From assembly GCA_021030915.1 (NCBI GenBank), contig JAGEMR010000104.1, positions 1-64,000 on the forward strand: DNA of 64,000 nucleotides. The letters are read 5' to 3'. Below are positions 31,272 to 43,529 of this stretch, piece after piece. Source of the stretch: Astrothelium macrocarpum. Taxonomy: Eukaryota; Ascomycota; Dothideomycetes; Trypetheliales; Trypetheliaceae. Every line of letters starts with the position of its first letter. Position 1 is the stretch's first letter. The position numbers were made by a program, and so were the translations under genes. The notes below the pieces were generated by a model. The model ran no database searches and was not told the origin of the DNA. It saw nothing but the letters and a program-made list of their open reading frames with translations.

Positions 31272-32441
31272 ATGCCCTCTCAATGCTGTGTATGTGGTGG
31301 TGCAGCTACCAAGAACTGTGCTCAGTGCAGCTCTGCAAGCTACTGCGGACAGCGCTGTCAACGTGCAGACTGGAACACGCACAAGATACTATGCAAAGCG
31401 TTTACGACCTTCGCTGCTCGTCCATCTCCACATCATAAGCTCGCTATTCTGTTTCCTGAAGACGACGACACCCCAAAACTCCAATGGTTACCCTTTGAAA
31501 CTCACGAAGATGGCGACAAGGTTCTCACAAACGAGCTTCTCGGCCCTGGTTCCCTTGACGAAATGGGCCTTTGCGCCAACGCAGCCCGTTGGTTTGATCT
31601 GTCTGGCCCTGTGCACTTGCAATACTTCAAAGAATCTCGCTCTGATTCTGGTAAATTCGGCCCGAATAAGGCCTGCCTTCAACTTGCCCGCGGCGAGCCT
31701 ATTCACGAATGGAGAGGGTCGTTTGTCGCACTCAAAATTCGTGGCAAAAAACCTGAACACCTCGAGGATATAAATCTTTCCGATTTTCATCACGTCGTTG
31801 ACTATTTCCGCAATTATTGCCATCCGTTGTACTCCTTTGATACTATCAGGGACGGATTTCCCAGAGAGGGCGAGAATTTCGCTGCTGGCGTGGCAATTAG
31901 ATTCCATCAAGATCGGGGTTTCGATTTTCAGCCCGTATGTGTTCCTCGCAACCACGGTGTTTTCCAGTCACAAGAATCCCGGATCTCACGACTTCTGCAA
32001 ATCCCAGTCAAAGTGCTCAGGCCTGAAAATTTCAAGACCGATGGTGGGCCTTTTGTGGAATCGCCAGCGGCTTCCTTGTATCAACTTTGTGATCCTCCTG
32101 TACCTGGCTGGGGCATGGTCCCTGAAAACTGGTGCGCCGGAAATGGAGAAGCAATAGCAGTACATTCTGAAGGGAAGAACTTGACCACTGATCAATTTTT
32201 TGCGATGTGTTCCTTTACCAGGATGGTGCTTGTTCCCAAGTTCCAGCGCACCATATTCGCTACTGTGACAGAGAGGGCAAAAGTTTTGGAACTAGTAACA
32301 AAGGAGAAACTCGACGAATACGCTATAGATATACCAAGCACTGTGCACCCCCCTGCATTATCTGACATCTGTCTACGATTTATGTCAAGCAAACACGAAT
32401 TTGATGCACTGGTTTTCAGTAGGGAAGGGAAGCATCGATAA
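31272..32441 (+). CDS. MYND zinc-finger protein
   Basis: Single exon, 389 residues, starting at ATG 31272 directly before the zinc finger. An intact MYND finger occupies residues 5-45: CCVCGGAATKNCAQCSSASY, then CGQRCQRADWNTHKILC, with all Cys/His ligands. The remaining ~340 residues have no domain I recognise, but they carry ordered blocks (NKACLQLARGEPIHEWRGSF, FHHVVDYFRNYCHPLYSFDT, FMSSKHEFDALVFS). MYND fingers bind proline-rich peptides and mediate protein contacts, often in transcription or signalling. Fungal genomes contain many MYND proteins with this layout and no known role, so function is not assigned. Confidence 0.75.
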   Translation: MPSQCCVCGGAATKNCAQCSSASYCGQRCQRADWNTHKILCKAFTTFAARPSPHHKLAILFPEDDDTPKLQWLPFETHEDGDKVLTNELLGPGSLDEMGLCANAARWFDLSGPVHLQYFKESRSDSGKFGPNKACLQLARGEPIHEWRGSFVALKIRGKKPEHLEDINLSDFHHVVDYFRNYCHPLYSFDTIRDGFPREGENFAAGVAIRFHQDRGFDFQPVCVPRNHGVFQSQESRISRLLQIPVKVLRPENFKTDGGPFVESPAASLYQLCDPPVPGWGMVPENWCAGNGEAIAVHSEGKNLTTDQFFAMCSFTRMVLVPKFQRTIFATVTERAKVLELVTKEKLDEYAIDIPSTVHPPALSDICLRFMSSKHEFDALVFSREGKHR

Positions 32442-32682
32442 CAGTTAGGAAAGTAAGCTGAAAATACTAGGTCTGGATGTCATTCGACCCAGAAACTCAG
32501 ACGGAAAGATAGCAGAGCTGATACTCAGATCAATTCGATATCTTAACTTGCAAGTTTTCTTTAAATAATGTTACGATGTTTTCATATGATCGCTTCACGC
32601 CGTAGGTATATTGCATGCTTCCATTCTTCGCCCCGCCCGAATTCCGCCACCCAAACCTTCCCACGTCTCCTCTCCCCTCGAA

Positions 32683-33093
32683 ATGCCCGAACCCCAATCC
32701 CAACCCTCCAACCCCTCGCCCGGCGCGCCCGAAGCTCGCGCGGCCGTCGACGCCTCCCTCAAAGCGGTCGGCGCGAACCTCGACGCAGACATCCGGCAGC
32801 GCGCCGCGGACCTGCAGGCCAACGCGGCCGCGCTCGCCAAGCAGGAAGCGGAGCTCGCGAAGCAGACGGCCGCGCTCGCCAAGGAGACGGCGCAGTGGCA
32901 GAAGCTGGCGGACGCGAGCACCAAGAAGCTGAACGAGGTCGGCGACCTGCAGAACTGGGCGGAGATGATGGAGCGCGAGCTGTTGGTGGTGGAGGAGACG
33001 TTGCGCTTGGTGGAGGGGAAGCCGGATGGCGGGTTGGAGAGTGGGACGAATGGTGATGGGAATGTGGATGTGGATATGAATGGTGAGGCTTAG
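32683..33093 (+). CDS. BLOC-1 subunit 1 / GCN5L1-like protein
   Basis: A 136-residue single-exon gene from ATG 32683; the open frame upstream lacks an ATG. Residues 25-110 form one long Ala/Glu/Lys-rich helix, probably a coiled coil: DADIRQRAADLQANAAALAK, then AKETAQWQKLADASTKKLNE, then VGDLQNWAEMMERELLVVEE. The block ..NE(V/I)GD(L/V)(Q/E)NWAE..E.. matches the GCN5L1/BLOS1 family. In other organisms this is a subunit of BLOC-1 (and BORC in animals), which works in endosome-to-vacuole/lysosome traffic. The acidic tail (VDVDMNGEA) is disordered. The gene is notably GC-rich compared with flanking DNA. Confidence 0.62.
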   Translation: MPEPQSQPSNPSPGAPEARAAVDASLKAVGANLDADIRQRAADLQANAAALAKQEAELAKQTAALAKETAQWQKLADASTKKLNEVGDLQNWAEMMERELLVVEETLRLVEGKPDGGLESGTNGDGNVDVDMNGEA

Positions 33094-33655
33094 AACCCGG
33101 ATTATGAAGAGGTAACATGAGGGCCTTGGAAGGGATTTGAGGGTTGGAGGTTTATATTGGGTAATCTACTACTGTCCAAGATGTTGGATGGGTGGGATGG
33201 AATACTTGACTCTTAAATGGAGCAACCTTGGGAGCTTTGAACAATATCTCACGGTTATGATACAGCCTACAAAGACTATGGCACTGGATGACCTGGATTA
33301 CATTAATCATGAAATCATGGTGTTACGAAGGTTTCCCGGGTTTGATGTTTAGTTGCATTTCCTTTTTCGGCACTCTCAAAGACCATGTCTTGCATTCATT
33401 TCTTTCATAAGAAGATCTGCTCTATACCTCAATTTGATTCGATAAAGCTCATTTCACAAGATCTTTACTCCGCTTCTCAATGCACGATGACGTATAGGCG
33501 TCTCTTTCATTCCATTCACCACAAGCATCCACCATCGCCCACTTCACTCAAGCAAACATGCAATGCGACCAGCAAGCATAGCCCCAAGCATCCAAAGCAC
33601 CCGGATCCCATCATACTGCCTCCGCTCCCCTGATGCTCCAGGGCCAGAATCCACC
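33094..33655. other. tandem intergenic region, BLOC-1-like / SDR gene
   Basis: About 560 bp between two plus-strand genes. No gene or repeat was recognised; the right part should contain the SDR promoter. Confidence 0.4.
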
Positions 33656-34629
33656 ATGCCCAACGGTCGTCTCCAAGACAAAGTCGCCCTCATCACAGGC
33701 TCCTCCTCTGGTCTAGGCCGCGCCATCTGCCACGCTTATGCGCGTGAAGGCGCTCTGATCTGCTGTGCCGACCTCTACGCCGAACCACGCAACGCCATCG
33801 ACCCCGCTACCGGCAAAGCAGACTCCTTCCACAACCGCACCGATGGCGAGCCGACGCACCGCGAGCTGCGGCGGTTGGGGTACCGCGCGAGCTTCGTGCA
33901 GGTCGATATGACGAAGGCGGAGGATGCGGAGATTGCGGTGCGGGTCTGCGTGGAGGAGTATAGGTGGTTGGATATCATGGTGAATAATGCGGGGATCAGT
34001 GTGGAGAGCACGCATACGCGGGTGACAGGGATACATGAGACGAGTGAGGACGACTATGATCGGACGATGGCGATTAATGCAAAGGGTGTGTTCTTGGGGT
34101 GCAAGTATGCCGTGAGGCAAATGTTGTTGGAGCAGGAGCCGAAATCGGGGGGAAAGGATCGAGGGTGGATTGTGAATACGGCGAGTGTGCAGGGGTTGGT
34201 GGGATATTATGGGACGCGTGAGTACAGTCAAGCTTCGGTACTTTTGGAGCTGGATAAGCCTGGTCTAACTGATGAGGATATTAGCTACATACTGTATGGC
34301 AAAAGGTGCAGTTGTGCAACTTACAAAGCAAGTGGCGCTGGACTATGCACCGCATCGGATACACTGCAACGCTCTGTGTCCTGGATGTATGCTCCTGCCG
34401 GCGTATTTGTTCGTCTTCACACTGACTTCTTTCAGTCCTTCGTACCACAATGACACAGAATCTACAATCCAATCCTGAAGAACTCAAGAAGATCAGCGAT
34501 GCGCATCCCTTCGGGGGAATGGGCAGCGTCGAGGATGTTGCCAAAGCAGCAGTGTTTCTGGCCAGTGATGATGCAGCATGGATTACTGGTGTCCCACTGC
34601 CGGTGGATGGTGGTTATTTAACGATATGA
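33656..34629 (+). CDS. short-chain dehydrogenase/reductase
   Basis: Three exons: 33656-34217, 34285-34386 and 34436-34629; 285 residues. Classical SDR motifs are intact: nucleotide-binding [47 protein letters not shown], catalytic Ser in NTASVQG and the YxxxK pair in TYCMAKGA. The C-terminus, [13 protein letters not shown], is the normal family end. The joins (YYGT + PTYCMAKG and LCPG + FLRTTMTQ) confirm the two introns of 67 and 49 nt. A 20-residue insert after the second strand (around [20 protein letters not shown]) is unusual and may shape substrate binding. It should be a cytosolic NAD(P)-dependent oxidoreductase of the classical group; the substrate cannot be told. Convergent with the ankyrin gene. 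Confidence 0.9.
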
Positions 34630-34742
34630 TCCCATACTGGGCTTCTTTGAATCCATTCCTTTCACCTTCACCTCGACTTATCAACTCTCCATTTCAACCA
34701 GCAAGTATCGTGACCAGAGAATGTTTGACTATGACATACTGC

Positions 34743-37217
34743 TTACGGTGCGTTACGTGCCCTTAAGCGTAATGTCTGCTCTCTGTTCGTATCCTTTTCC
34801 AACTGGATTGCGCTAGATTTTGCACCACGAAGGCACAGAAACTCGCGCCGACGTCTTTCGTCTTCTGCATATACTTCTGCAGGATCGTACCCACACCTTC
34901 GAAGTGCAGCTTTCCACTGACCCTCGACCTTCGAACCTACTACTATAGATGTCGGGGTGCCAAAGTAACGTTCGTCTGGTTCGATCTCGTAAATGTTGGC
35001 TCCTAATCCTATCAAAGCCGATAAATTTCCGACAGCATATTCCAGTACAGTTGGTTCCACGTGGTCACGCCGGAAGAGTTCTGACGTGCCTATTAAACAC
35101 CTACAAAGGGGGGAGCAGAGCCCTGAACCACTGTATTTCGGATCGAACCCGATTTTTGCCAGAAGATCGACCAAATAAGGCTGTCCCATATTTTCCGATA
35201 TCAAGTCGAGTGGGTCAAAGCAGTCGATGATATTGATCCCGTATCCTGCTAAGATAGCGGACATACCGAAAAGCGCTTCTAAGTTCCGTATCAACCAAGA
35301 AGGCCGAATGGTTAGTTTAATCTCGTCTTTTTCGAGACTCGCTCCAGCTGAAGCCATTATTCTGAGCATGATGTCGATGCGATTCTTACTGGGTCGTTTC
35401 GACCATTTGGATGGACGCGAACATGCCCATAATAGAAAGTGTAAAGCGGTAAGCCCAAAGCTGATCATTTAGCCAAAGCTCGCTATTGCATAGTGTAATA
35501 CACATACGAATCCGTTCGAGACAATTTCGCCCCGGTTCTGATGAGCTCACGGCTAACTTCTAAAGAATCGTGAAACAGTGCTACCTACATTCTGTTAGTA
35601 AATCAGAGCTACTTTGCAACCGGACGTGACCTTGCATGCAAAAGTGTGAGGCCCTCATTATCTTGATCATTCGGCCTGGCCTGATCTTTAGCAAACAAGC
35701 ATCGAAGACCATCAACATCATCCGTGATCACGTATTTCCACACCACAGCATCTTTTGGAATAATCGGGTAAACCGCAATGAGAGGAGTCAGCTGGTAATA
35801 TGTGTTAGCTACAGGCAATGTGGAGTACAATAGAGAGATGGAATTCTGCCGTAATAGTCCCCACGAAGGCCAAAAGTCGATGGATGTGATCGTGTGCTTG
35901 CTCCGCTGCTTGCCCACAGATCTCCAGCATGTCTTGACTTCTATGCAAATGTTTCCCAGCCAGGACCACTTTCGCCAATAGCGCCAGATAGTCTCTGCTT
36001 TCGAGGTCTTTGCTATCGGAGAGTCCGTGGCTTCGTTATGGTTCTCAAGTCCTAAAATTAGCTGTTGCTCCTGATCTATGGCGGGCATTTCGTTCAACGC
36101 TGTTCCAGAAGAATTAAGTTCATATGATAGGCTAGGGCTTGGGCCGGATGCCTCATGATATCCTGCCTGCTGCGCTAGTCTTACGCCAAAGTCATTTATA
36201 ATGTGTTCCAAGTGTCGCACACACTTGAGTTCGCGGCGATCTCGAGATCCCATAATATCTTCCACAACAGGTTGCAACAAGTTTTGAATTTCTAATCTTA
36301 CGATGCGTGAAATTCCATCTAAGCTGCAGTCTTGGACAGATACAGGTGGAGAAGATGCTGGCGGCAATGGTGCTGACGGACGAACGATCTTCAGTATCTC
36401 ATCAACTTTTGACTGAAGTGCTTCCCTTTCAGATGGCTCAGTTCCAGAAATGGTGTGAAATAGTTGAACACGGGCGTCAGTGAGTGAGAGCGCTTGAAGA
36501 TGCTCAGGGAGCGTGTCTGTCGACAGAGAGTCGGTAGGGGTCGTCTCGGAGGCTCGGTTCAGCAGTCGAGACTGCTGATCAGAGTGTTCATTTCTTTGTG
36601 CATAGGCGACAGGGGGTGGGATCTGCTCAATCATTGTCTGGATCTTGTCTAGCTGCTTTCCGGATTTTAATTGAATATGGCTGAACGCGTTGAAATGTTA
36701 GCGCCACAGATGCAAGGCATTGGATGCTGAACAGACGTACAGTATTGTCCCTTGCAGCCCAATTTGCAAAGTATTCTTTTGGCTCTCAATCTGTTGCATG
36801 AGGGTATGAGCAAGGCTTCTGTCCATCACCCATTTAATCCGAGATGCTCGCCGACTCATCACGTCTGGTGGTAGCATTTCTCTGAGCCTAGTAAGATCAT
36901 TGAAAAGACCTTGAAACGACGAGAATATATGAAGAGCGTCGTCACGAGTGTCTTGAGGTCCGCTAGCTTCAACGTCTTTGATGATAGTCGAGGTCAATTG
37001 AAGAGTCGATTTCAGGTCATTCAGCACTAGCAGAGTCTGAGCACAATAGTATTTACTGTAGATGGAGGACATTCTTGCCTGCGCAATACTTTTGAACCTC
37101 TTTTTGAGAGCCTCTGATACTCTCGAAGAAACGATACAGCTGAGTGGTGGTTTGCAAGACTGCATCAAGGAGTTGTACTGCCGATGCGGCTCCACCGAGT
37201 ACAGTGAGTGCATCCAT
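34743..37217 (-). CDS. STAND-type N-terminal domain protein with ankyrin-like C-terminus
   Basis: Five-exon model: 37217-37098, 37036-36741, 36680-35621, 35584-35508 and 35460-34743; about 756 residues. It starts MDALTVLGGAASAVQLLDAV, the alpha-helical N-terminal domain common on fungal STAND and ankyrin proteins, then QLTSTIIKDVEASG. A Ser/Pro-rich linker follows (around PTDSLSTDTLPEHLQALSL), then a helical part (VRLEIQNLLQPVVEDIMGS). At the C-terminus are degenerate ankyrin-like repeats: NDQDNEGLTLLHA, SRELIRTGAKLSRTDSFGLT + ALHFLLW, and GYGINIIDCFDPLDL. These architectures often occur in fungal non-self recognition and signalling proteins; no specific role is claimed. The junction after LTLLHA is awkward: the frame is kept only by a 38-nt intron, while a better-looking 48-nt intron breaks it. 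Other junctions are clean. Confidence 0.68.
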
Positions 37218-38496
37218 TTCTCGACACTGGCCGTAGATGTTCGCGCTCACAGTTTGTATAAGATAGGACGACAGTAGGGGCGTAGACTTGGAATTTGGAT
37301 GTTTTAGTTGAGAACCAAGATTCTCAGTCACTATCCATGAGCCACAGGCAGGTTTCAGCCTTGTCTGTATTGGTGTTGCTCGAGAGGGATGGCTGAAGCG
37401 CGGAAGGCTGATGTTTCACATTGCAGCAAATAATATGCAGCGGCTTAGCCATGGAAGTATCATCCATTGGTAGATCTCAAGTACGAACCTCAAATGCGGT
37501 ATTTTGCTGCCTTATGCAGCAAAAACGAATCATCGGCTCAAAAAACAGCTTCATGACAGAGTAAAGCTCAGAGGAATTGTACATCTTGAACATTCACTGA
37601 CATAAAGAAATGATTGCATGTTACCTCGTTAATTACACAATAGATCCTTTTTAATGATGATTAGAGTTTCTGAGCATTCATTGCCCAATGTCAACCATTG
37701 TAATGTGCTACTATGACTCCAGAAGAATAGTCGGCTCGGCACTGCTTCTTCTGGAACTACACCTTTTTGATTACGCTTTGCATCTCGATGCCTTCCAATT
37801 ACCTTGTCGGCTTACCGATGATTTAGTACATGGTTTTGAATATTGTTAAATTGAATTACATCAGTCCAGGCAAAGCAAGTGCTTACATTTGGACGGAAGA
37901 CATCGGTTTGTGTGGTCGGCTTTCTCCCAGGAAGATCTTGTTCTCTAGCAGACCGGTCAGTTCTCCACAAAATCTATGGGGATAGTCTTCCCATACTCTA
38001 GTGAGGCTGAACCTGACAACCGGTGTAAGTGGACCATGGTCGAGCTACCCCACCATTTGCTCGTGGGGGCCCTGTCCCATGGTCTAGTCGAACAGAAACT
38101 CCAGCATCTTCTCTGACTGATGCATCAAAACCTTAAACGGATCAGGTTGCCAGCTCCTTGTCATTCGCTAGGACACACATCACCAAGCATGACAGCATAA
38201 CGCGGACGGCTCTCGTTGCCCTCAATTCCTATCATGGACCCCGCCGCGGGGAAGCGGCTTGAAAGAAAGTCCAGAAACATGCCGAGGATGCATGAGATGG
38301 GAGCGAGTAACATCCCTAAATAGCACGGCCAGGTCAATTTACACCTCTCCCGTCGCGAATCTTCGTTTCTTTTTTTTACACACCGATTCATCTCCCCCCA
38401 AACCTTCTCAATTCGCACATTAAATACTCACCGTTTCGTAGCTAACATCTCGATATCAACAATACCGCTACCGCTCGTACTGTCATCTTCGTCACC
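37218..38496. promoter_or_regulatory. divergent intergenic region, ankyrin protein / alcohol dehydrogenase
   Basis: About 1.28 kb between two outward-facing starts. The part next to the alcohol dehydrogenase is pyrimidine-rich (poly-T near 38370, C/T blocks to 38460), as is common upstream of strongly expressed fungal genes. No further gene was recognised. Confidence 0.5.
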
Positions 38497-39631
38497 ATGG
38501 CCGACATTGAGATCCCCAAGACCTACAAAGCCGTCATCTATGACAACCCGGGCACCATCTCCACCAAAATCGAAGAGCTGCCCACCCCCGAGCCCGGCGC
38601 GGGCGAAGTCCTCATCAACCTCACCCACTCGGGCGTCTGCCACTCCGATCTCGGCGTCATGACAAACTCCTGGTTCGCGCTGCCCGCGCCCACGCAAAAG
38701 GGCCAGGTCGGCGGGCACGAGGGCGTCGGCAAGATTGTGAAGATGGGCCCCGGAACCGAGGGTTCCGCGGTGAAGGTGGGCGACCGTGTGGGCGTGAAAT
38801 GGATCAGCGCGCGCTGCGATACTTGCGCACCGTGTTTGGAGGGACATGATGGTGTTTGCGTGAATCAGAAGATTAGCGGGTATTACACGCCAGGCACGTT
38901 CCAGCAGTATGTTCTGGGCCCGGCGAACTACGTGACGCCAATTCCCGATGGCTTGGATTCTGCGGCCGCAGCGCCGATGCTGTGTGCGGGCGTTACGTCG
39001 TATGCGGCGTTGAAGAAGAGTGGTGCGCAGGCGGGACAGTGGGTAGTCGTTATGGGTGAGATTTGTTCTTTCGGATTTTTCGCCCTCCATACTAATGAAA
39101 TTTCCAGGTGCCGGGGGCGGGTTAGGTCATATCGCGGTCCAGCTTGCGGCCCGAGGTATGGCTCTTCGAGTTATTGGGATCGATCATGGCAGCAAAAGGC
39201 AATTGGTCTTGGATTCGGGCGCAGAAGTTTTCATTGACCACACCGAAGGCAAGGTGGTGCAGGAGGTGAGGAACGCGACCGGAGGCTTCGGTGCTCATGC
39301 TGCAATCATTGTCACTGCTGCCAATGCTGCTTACGCGCAAGCCATGGACCTCCTTCGGTTCGGAGGTCGCCTTGTCTGTGTAGGCATCCCCGAAGGTGAG
39401 CCCAAGCCTATCGCAAAGGCGTGGCCTCAAACAATGATTGCACGGGAACAAAGTATCGTTGCGGTCGCGGTAGGAGACAGGAGAGAGGCTATCGAGACGC
39501 TAGACTTCGTTGCGCGAGGACTAGTAAAGTCGCATTATCGGGTTGAGAAGATGGACAAACTGACCGAGGTGTTTCAAGAGATGCACGATGCGAAATTACA
39601 AGGCAGAGTGGTACTCGATTTGTCCGGGTAA
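38497..39631 (+). CDS. ADH1: zinc-dependent alcohol dehydrogenase, ADH1 class
   Basis: Two exons, 38497-39055 and 39108-39631; 360 residues. The single 52-nt intron is placed by the join VVVMG + AGGGLGHIAVQLA, which rebuilds the coenzyme-binding GxGxxG. Zinc ligands are present: catalytic Cys in THSGVCHSDLGVM and His in GHEGVGKIVKMG, and the structural four-Cys loop in RCDTCAPCLEGHDGVC. The family's IPDGLDSAAAAPMLCAG and VCVGIPEGEP blocks follow. It should be a cytosolic NAD-dependent enzyme interconverting ethanol or other short alcohols with aldehydes. The order of motifs and size match ascomycete ADH1-type enzymes; fermentative versus oxidative use cannot be inferred. Confidence 0.92.
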
Positions 39632-40729
39632 TTTGCAATGGAATGTATGTGACGGCGTTGTGGATTCTAGCAATGCAGGGAAGGATATTTCGCTGGCTTC
39701 TAGAGCTTGGCAATAAATTCGTATCATAGTAATAGGCAGCGCATCGGATTTTTTTCCAAGAGCCAATAGTGGCAAACAGCCGGGAAAAAGATTTGCAAGC
39801 AGGGTGATGCCCCCGTATTCAGTGGCGTTCCCGATTAATAAAACCTTCCTGCCTTGTGCTTTTCCAATTCTCCTCTCCACGAGTTCTTCTCCCATTCGCA
39901 AATTTCTGACATCCTCATCTATCTTATCGTGTCATGAATTTCTTCTTTCCTCAAATGATTTCATCCAGAAAGAGTTCCATCCCAACGGCTCTGCGACACT
40001 TTAGACGCTTTACCACGACGGGTTTAGGTCAAAGCATAGCCGCACCCTTTTCATCATTTGCTGCATGTACTCTCTACACAACGAGAAGTATCTTGGTTCA
40101 GTTTGAGTAGACTCATTCGTCTGGGCTTCCATCTTTCTTGTTGGAGCTCTCGTCAGCCAGTTCCCTCTTCTACACATTGTGACATCTTTCCCTTTCAATT
40201 CTGCCTTTCCTTGGTTGCCAAATTTCGTCAAAATGATATGTCATCATCAGCCTCACGCCTCTCAACTCCATTCATCCAATGTATCTCTACTACAAGCCTG
40301 CACGGCCTCTGTGGATCTGCAGCTCCCGGCCGGCGTGCTGACCGAGAAAAGGGTGAAATGGGCAAAGTCACACCCATTCCAAGGGCAAATGCCCTTTTTC
40401 CATACCTGACGTGCCTTTCTCTCACTACGATATGGGCAAGCTGCTGCCGTTGGCCTCGTTTAGACACGATGCGGCTCGATCTCAATCAATTGAGACCGAC
40501 CCGGCACAAATATGGAGACAGCGCAGCACCGCTGACTGCCGATTCATAGTACTTCTGTACTTACTTTTCTAAAGTAACCGAAACGCCGCTTGTGCGTCCA
40601 GCGATACTTGCCCTAGACAGCCTCACAGTCTAGAATACTTGGCCGTTTCCCTTCGATTACTGTACCAGGCCTGACATTCGGGAAGCAACTGCACATCGGC
40701 CCCTACTTTCCCATTCTAAGCCTGCTAGC
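39632..40729. other. intergenic region, ADH / C2H2 gene
   Basis: About 1.1 kb between two plus-strand genes. A 163-codon open frame at 40058-40549 lacks protein-like character (Ser/Cys/Arg-rich with no family resemblance) and was not accepted. No repeat was recognised. Confidence 0.45.
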
Positions 40730-42015
40730 ATGTCTGCGGACAGGTCGTACTTCGCCGACATGCCAGGTAACATATGGGCAAATGACTTCCCTGAGTTGCC
40801 AACCCAGGGCCCTACGCCCTCTCCGTCGACAGGTCCTGCAAGTGCAAGCAATCATGGGCTTTCATTCGACGCCAACGGCTCTGCACGACAACATAACCTG
40901 TCACCCTGCCCGGATCAGACGAGTGCTCCTGGATTGGTAGGTGTTGAGAAGGTCTAGAAGGCACACCATCTTCTTTGACTCACAATAAGCAGTTCCCGCC
41001 ATTGCCGCTTCTATCGGACAATCATAATCCGATTTCTCAGCCACCATGGCCGGACTGGTCCCAGAGCGCATTCGATCTACCTATCAATTCTGTGCCACCC
41101 TCTGGTCTGATGTCAGAACTCAGATGGCCATTATCCGCAAACCGAACATCATCAACTAATGATCCTCGCAGATCAAAGAGACCCAGAACACGAGAAGACA
41201 TCAATATGAATCACTCAACGCCTTCATCGTCCAAACCCACCGCATTTGGATCCATCGATACTTCGTCTGTCCCAGAAACGACCAAGGCGTTTATTCGTAG
41301 CTGGATTGATAATTATGACTTGAGGACCAGTATGGCCGACCTTGCAAAGTGTGCCAAAGTCGATTTTGATCTTTGCAACGCATTGGTTTTCCAGGAGCTT
41401 TGTAATGGATCCCACATCTCACCTTTCCCAACTCCAAGATCGAGTCCGCTGCAAGACGTCATTGTACCCATACATCCTTTTGCATCTGTGGCCCTGGAAG
41501 AATACTTAAAAGAAACTGCCAAGACAAAGTGCAACAAGCTGCAACACCGAAAACGAAAGAATGTTGGACCATACCAATGCACGACCAAGTCTTGTAGTTA
41601 CCAGACGGATACCAAAGAAAGCTGGCATCGCCATATGGATATTCGGCAGCCTCGAAATGTTTTCGTCTGCGCCGAATGTCTCGCGAACGATTCTACGAGA
41701 CCTTTTACTGAGCATAGAAAAGACAAGTTTCGCGAGCACTTGAAGGACGCCCATGTCGAATCATTGTCTAAAAAGGCAGATATAGAGAAGAAGTCACTGC
41801 ACCATCAGGTGCCCAAAGAACCTTTGGCCTGCGGCTTTTGCGACAAGCAGTTTCACACTCATGAAACATTTCGAGAACATGTCTTAAAGCACTATCAAGA
41901 TGGGAAGGGAGACAAAACGCAGTGGAACGTGAAGGATGACTGGGAAGAGAAAAGCCCGATTCGAGAGACACAGAGCGATGTGCAAAGCTGTACTCAGGCT
42001 TCAAGACCACCATGA
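40730..42015 (+). CDS. C2H2 zinc-finger protein
   Basis: Two exons, 40730-40936 and 40993-42015; about 409 residues (an acceptor 3 nt earlier would add one Gln). The N-terminal half is Pro/Ser/Asn-rich. The middle carries a helical block (TTKAFIRSWIDNYDLRTSMA). Three finger-like units follow: YQCTTKSCSYQTDTKESWHR, FVCAECLANDSTRPFTEHRK with its His pair in REHLKDAHVE, and LACGFCDKQFHTHETFREHV with HYQDG. This layout is seen in many ascomycete transcription-factor-like proteins with degenerate C2H2 fingers. Probably nuclear and DNA-binding; targets unknown. The intron (56 nt) has a GTAGGT donor. Confidence 0.75.
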
Positions 42016-43529
42016 TGAATAAGGTCTGATTGAAAAAGTGTAAGAGGTTTTGTAATGTAATGCGAGTTCATTCTAAAGTAAGAAAAGCATTGGAATTCAA
42101 GAAATGATTGAAAAGAAAGCATGATGAAAGATATTGCTCTAGTGAGCAAGTTGTATTAATTGAGGAATCTTAGTCGTTTAAGGATCTGTTTACCTTATGT
42201 TAGGCTATCATGCGGATGCACACACGCAGCACGCTGTCATAGCCAGACCCGGTACTCCGATACTCAGACGACTAATAGACCCGGTTGTGAGGCTCCTAAC
42301 ATGACACCATAAATAGCCTCTAGTCTCTCGTAATCAGGAGACCGCTTCCTGACCTAGTCCACAAACTAGGATGATTTTACCGCGTAGATGATAGCCGAGT
42401 CTGCGATACTGACTTCTATGCGGCCCCCCGAAGTGATGCCACGTCGTATTTGCCGGTGTTTACCTTTTTGACACGGAAATCCTGTCTCGTCGTCTAAGGC
42501 ACTAACGTTTGCAAATTTGCTTGCTAAACTTAACCGAATTCATTCGCAAAGGTTGAGCCCCGAGAATTCTTATCTGTAGACGCACAATACGAGGCAGTAG
42601 CATTGGTGCCTTGATACAGGGATGCCTTTCGGCGACGAGACGGTAGATATCTACAGGCTTTAGTTCGCCTGCGCTTAGATCCTGGACGGTTTCATCTTCG
42701 CTCAATTGCCTACTTTTTACGTAATGGTTATCATTAGTCCTTTCTTGCTTGTATTTATAATTAGCCTTGGGATAATGACCACGTCTATTCTTGTAGATTA
42801 TTTGCGTACATGTGTATCTAAATGCACCAGAATGGAGTCCGTAGCTTTCACGCATTTTCCGCTTCGTAAAGCGTTGTTGTAATGTCGAATGACGCTCATG
42901 ACGCGTATGCAGCGCCAAGAGTAGGCAAACGGATTCGGCTAATTTAAAAAAAGGCAGGACACTAATTGTATTTCTATTCACACCTTCCGCATCAGTGTAT
43001 CAATCTTCAGGCCTGCTAATGGTAGTGCGTATCCGAAGCTGTTGGACTTGACCGTGAACCTCCAGCGCCGGTGAGAGACTATCTCAGGTGCCTTGCACTC
43101 AAAAGGAAGGGGACGAATTGAGAGGTAGGTAGATGTTGAGGTACGAGCGGCCTCCATCCCTTTTTCAATTCGGTGGCTGGCGTCTCGGCCAATTAAGGTG
43201 AGTAAGATAAGGGGCCAAGATATAAAGGACTTCAACTTGCCCCACCAATGATCTCCGAAGAACACCTGCGCGCTTCGCATGGCATAAGAATAACCCATTC
43301 TGCCTTTCGCAATTGTCCAGGCAGACTGAAGTCTGTGCATGCGCATTCAACTTGATCAAATCTTAGACAATGCTCAACCAGGTGGTAACGGCTCCAGACT
43401 ACTGGAGCCGCTTCAAAAGCAAAGCTAGCCCATAACCTTCTGTGCGAATTTGGGATTCTCGTGATGCGCTTGCTTGGTTCAAAGCAATAATCTCTTGAGA
43501 CAAAGGTTGTAATTCTATATTTTCAAGTC
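42016..43529. other. gene-poor region with weak minus-strand open frames
   Basis: About 1.5 kb. Two adjoining minus-strand frames (43346-42978 and 42981-42502, 122 and 159 codons) meet near 42980. Their translations (YAMRSAQVFFGDHWWGKLKS and CTQIIYKNRRGHYPKANYKY, for example) match nothing I know. A hypothetical gene is possible but not supported enough to call. The right end should contain the promoter of the following secreted-protein gene. Confidence 0.35.

Noticed and set aside
40058..40549. 163-codon plus-strand open frame upstream of the C2H2 gene
   Set aside because: No protein-like periodicity, Ser/Cys-rich, no domain, and it ends within the likely promoter/5' UTR of the next gene.
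42502..43346. Two adjacent minus-strand ORFs as a single hypothetical gene
   Set aside because: They could be joined near 42980, but no convincing splice sites or family similarity support a gene; described only as a weak possibility.
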